This document shows positions 63,094 through 64,000 of a DNA stretch of 64,000 nucleotides, piece after piece. The stretch covers positions 62,001 to 126,000 of the forward strand of contig MKSR01000036.1 in NCBI GenBank assembly GCA_001898145.1, read 5' to 3'. Made by a program: the position numbers and the translations under genes. Below the pieces are notes generated by a model. It ran no database searches, was not told the DNA's origin, and was given only the letters and a program-made list of their open reading frames with translations. Source of the DNA: Dyadobacter sp. 50-39. GTDB lineage: Bacteria > Bacteroidota > Bacteroidia > Cytophagales > Spirosomataceae. Numbering within the stretch: the first letter of the stretch is position 1; every line of letters starts with the position of its first letter.

Positions 63094-64000
63094 ATGAACC
63101 TTTTCAAATCTTTTTCTCAGTTACGCAGTCTCCTCAAAACCATCGATATCGAAGCCGTCGCCAGGCTTTCACAAAAAGTAGATCTCAACCAGCTAATGGG
63201 TACCGTCTCCCAAATGAGCGAGGAGGACCTGGGTAAAATGCTGAAATTCATGCAGGCCGGTTCAGGCAAAAAAAAGGCGCCGCCGATCGTGAACGGCGAT
63301 TTTTATGAACTGGCCTCGACGCTCTCGCCGGAAGAGCAGGAGATCCGCCTGAAAGTGCGGGAGTTTATGGAAACGGAAATCAAGCCGATCGCTAACCACT
63401 ATTGGAACAATGCGCAGTTTCCCAAACACATTATTCCACTCATGGCCAAGCTGGATATCTGCGGGCTTACCTACCAAGGATATGGCTGCGCCGGACGTTC
63501 GGCATTGCTGGAAGGCTTCATCGCGATGGAAATGGCCCGCATCGATTCGTCCATTTCCACGTTTTTCGGTGTGCATAGCGGCCTCGCCATGGGGTCGATT
63601 TACCTATGCGGTTCGGAAGCGCAAAAGCAGCAATGGCTGCCTGTGATGCAGCGCATGGAACTGATCGGCGCATTCGGCCTGACAGAGCCCGAGGTGGGTT
63701 CGGGCGCTGCCGGAGGGCTTACCACCACCTGCAGGCGGGAGGGGGACGAATGGGTGATCAACGGCCAAAAGAAATGGATAGGCAATGCAACCTTCTCGGA
63801 TATTACGATTATCTGGGCGCGTGACCTGGGCGACAACCAGGTGAAGGGGTTCATCGTACGGAAAGAAAACCCGGGTTTCAAGGCGGAGAAGATGGAGGAC
63901 AAAATGGCGCTGCGCACCGTAGAGAATGCGCTTATTACATTGACCGACTGCCGCGTGCCCGAGGGCGACCGGCTTCAAAACGCCAATTCATTCAAGGATA
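63094..64000 (+). CDS. acyl-CoA dehydrogenase, glutaryl-CoA dehydrogenase-like, 5' part
   Basis: The frame opens at ATG 63094 (MNLFKSFSQLRSLLKTIDIE) and runs off the right edge, giving about 302 residues. After an unusual 65-residue charged N-terminal extension (LGKMLKFMQAGSGKKKAPP), the acyl-CoA dehydrogenase fold begins at LSPEEQEIRLKVREFMETEI. GYGCAGRSALLEGFIAMEMARIDSS and GAFGLTEPEVGSGAAG (FAD/substrate loop) resemble glutaryl-CoA dehydrogenase. WVINGQKKWIGNATFSD also fits. The catalytic Glu lies beyond the window. It uses FAD to desaturate acyl-CoA. The exact substrate is uncertain. Confidence 0.9.
   Translation, partial: MNLFKSFSQLRSLLKTIDIEAVARLSQKVDLNQLMGTVSQMSEEDLGKMLKFMQAGSGKKKAPPIVNGDFYELASTLSPEEQEIRLKVREFMETEIKPIANHYWNNAQFPKHIIPLMAKLDICGLTYQGYGCAGRSALLEGFIAMEMARIDSSISTFFGVHSGLAMGSIYLCGSEAQKQQWLPVMQRMELIGAFGLTEPEVGSGAAGGLTTTCRREGDEWVINGQKKWIGNATFSDITIIWARDLGDNQVKGFIVRKENPGFKAEKMEDKMALRTVENALITLTDCRVPEGDRLQNANSFKD

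Overview
The window looks like a chromosome segment of a Bacteroidota bacterium, most likely a Dyadobacter-like member of the Cytophagales. The basis is: four SusC/SusD pairs, three ECF sigma factors with FecR-type anti-sigma proteins, a type IX secretion C-terminal domain, Bacteroidota-type -7 boxes (TAnnTTTG) and a moderate GC content of roughly 50-55 %. The genus is an inference. No rRNA, tRNA, CRISPR array, complete insertion sequence or integrase was recognised.

Layout. 1-616: end of an ABC-2 permease. 634-3739 (-): L-fucose-type cassette of a FucP-like symporter, an SDR and a zinc alcohol dehydrogenase. 3875-7432 (-): a LytTR response regulator and cydA/cydB, with a (NTGA)30 tract and 31-bp inverted repeats between the two oxidase genes. 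7594-16639: housekeeping and stress genes (esterase-like hydrolase, 3-hydroxyacyl-CoA dehydrogenase, CsbD, cellobiose epimerase-like protein, PolX with a decayed polymerase site, DUF4143 ATPase, OxyR, KilA-N protein). 16824-24736: a surface-protein region with sigma factor, FecR, an STN protein carrying LA_2272-like repeats, a BclB-domain protein, a T9SS cargo protein, and a second repeat protein overlapping a lipid A acyltransferase-like gene. 24892-28126: CHRD lipoprotein and alaS. 28192-30248: a gene remnant, a lipoprotein, a lone sigma factor and a FecR N-terminal domain standing alone.

30404-43770 is a glycan or nutrient uptake locus: sigma, FecR, STN-SusC, SusD, a divergent SusC, a second SusD and a DUF1735/DUF4361-type lipoprotein, with no degradative enzyme. 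44274-49099 is a SusC/SusD pair behind a 500-bp leader rich in palindromes. 49310-59359 holds a fourth SusC/SusD pair, then a TIM-barrel isomerase, a double DUF1080 protein, a Gfo/Idh/MocA oxidoreductase and a DUF6807 (PmoA) protein. This set fits oxidative 3-keto-sugar breakdown of glycosides. 59453-64000: cupin, Dabb protein, HxlR regulator, GH9 glucanase, a small hydrophilic protein and the start of an acyl-CoA dehydrogenase.

The most unusual item is the sigma-FecR-STN triad at 17171-20574. Its third member is not a TonB-dependent receptor but a surface-repeat protein. A second protein with the same repeats lies 2.2 kb downstream, translationally coupled to an LpxL-like acyltransferase. 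All functions are assigned by reading protein sequence, without database searches.
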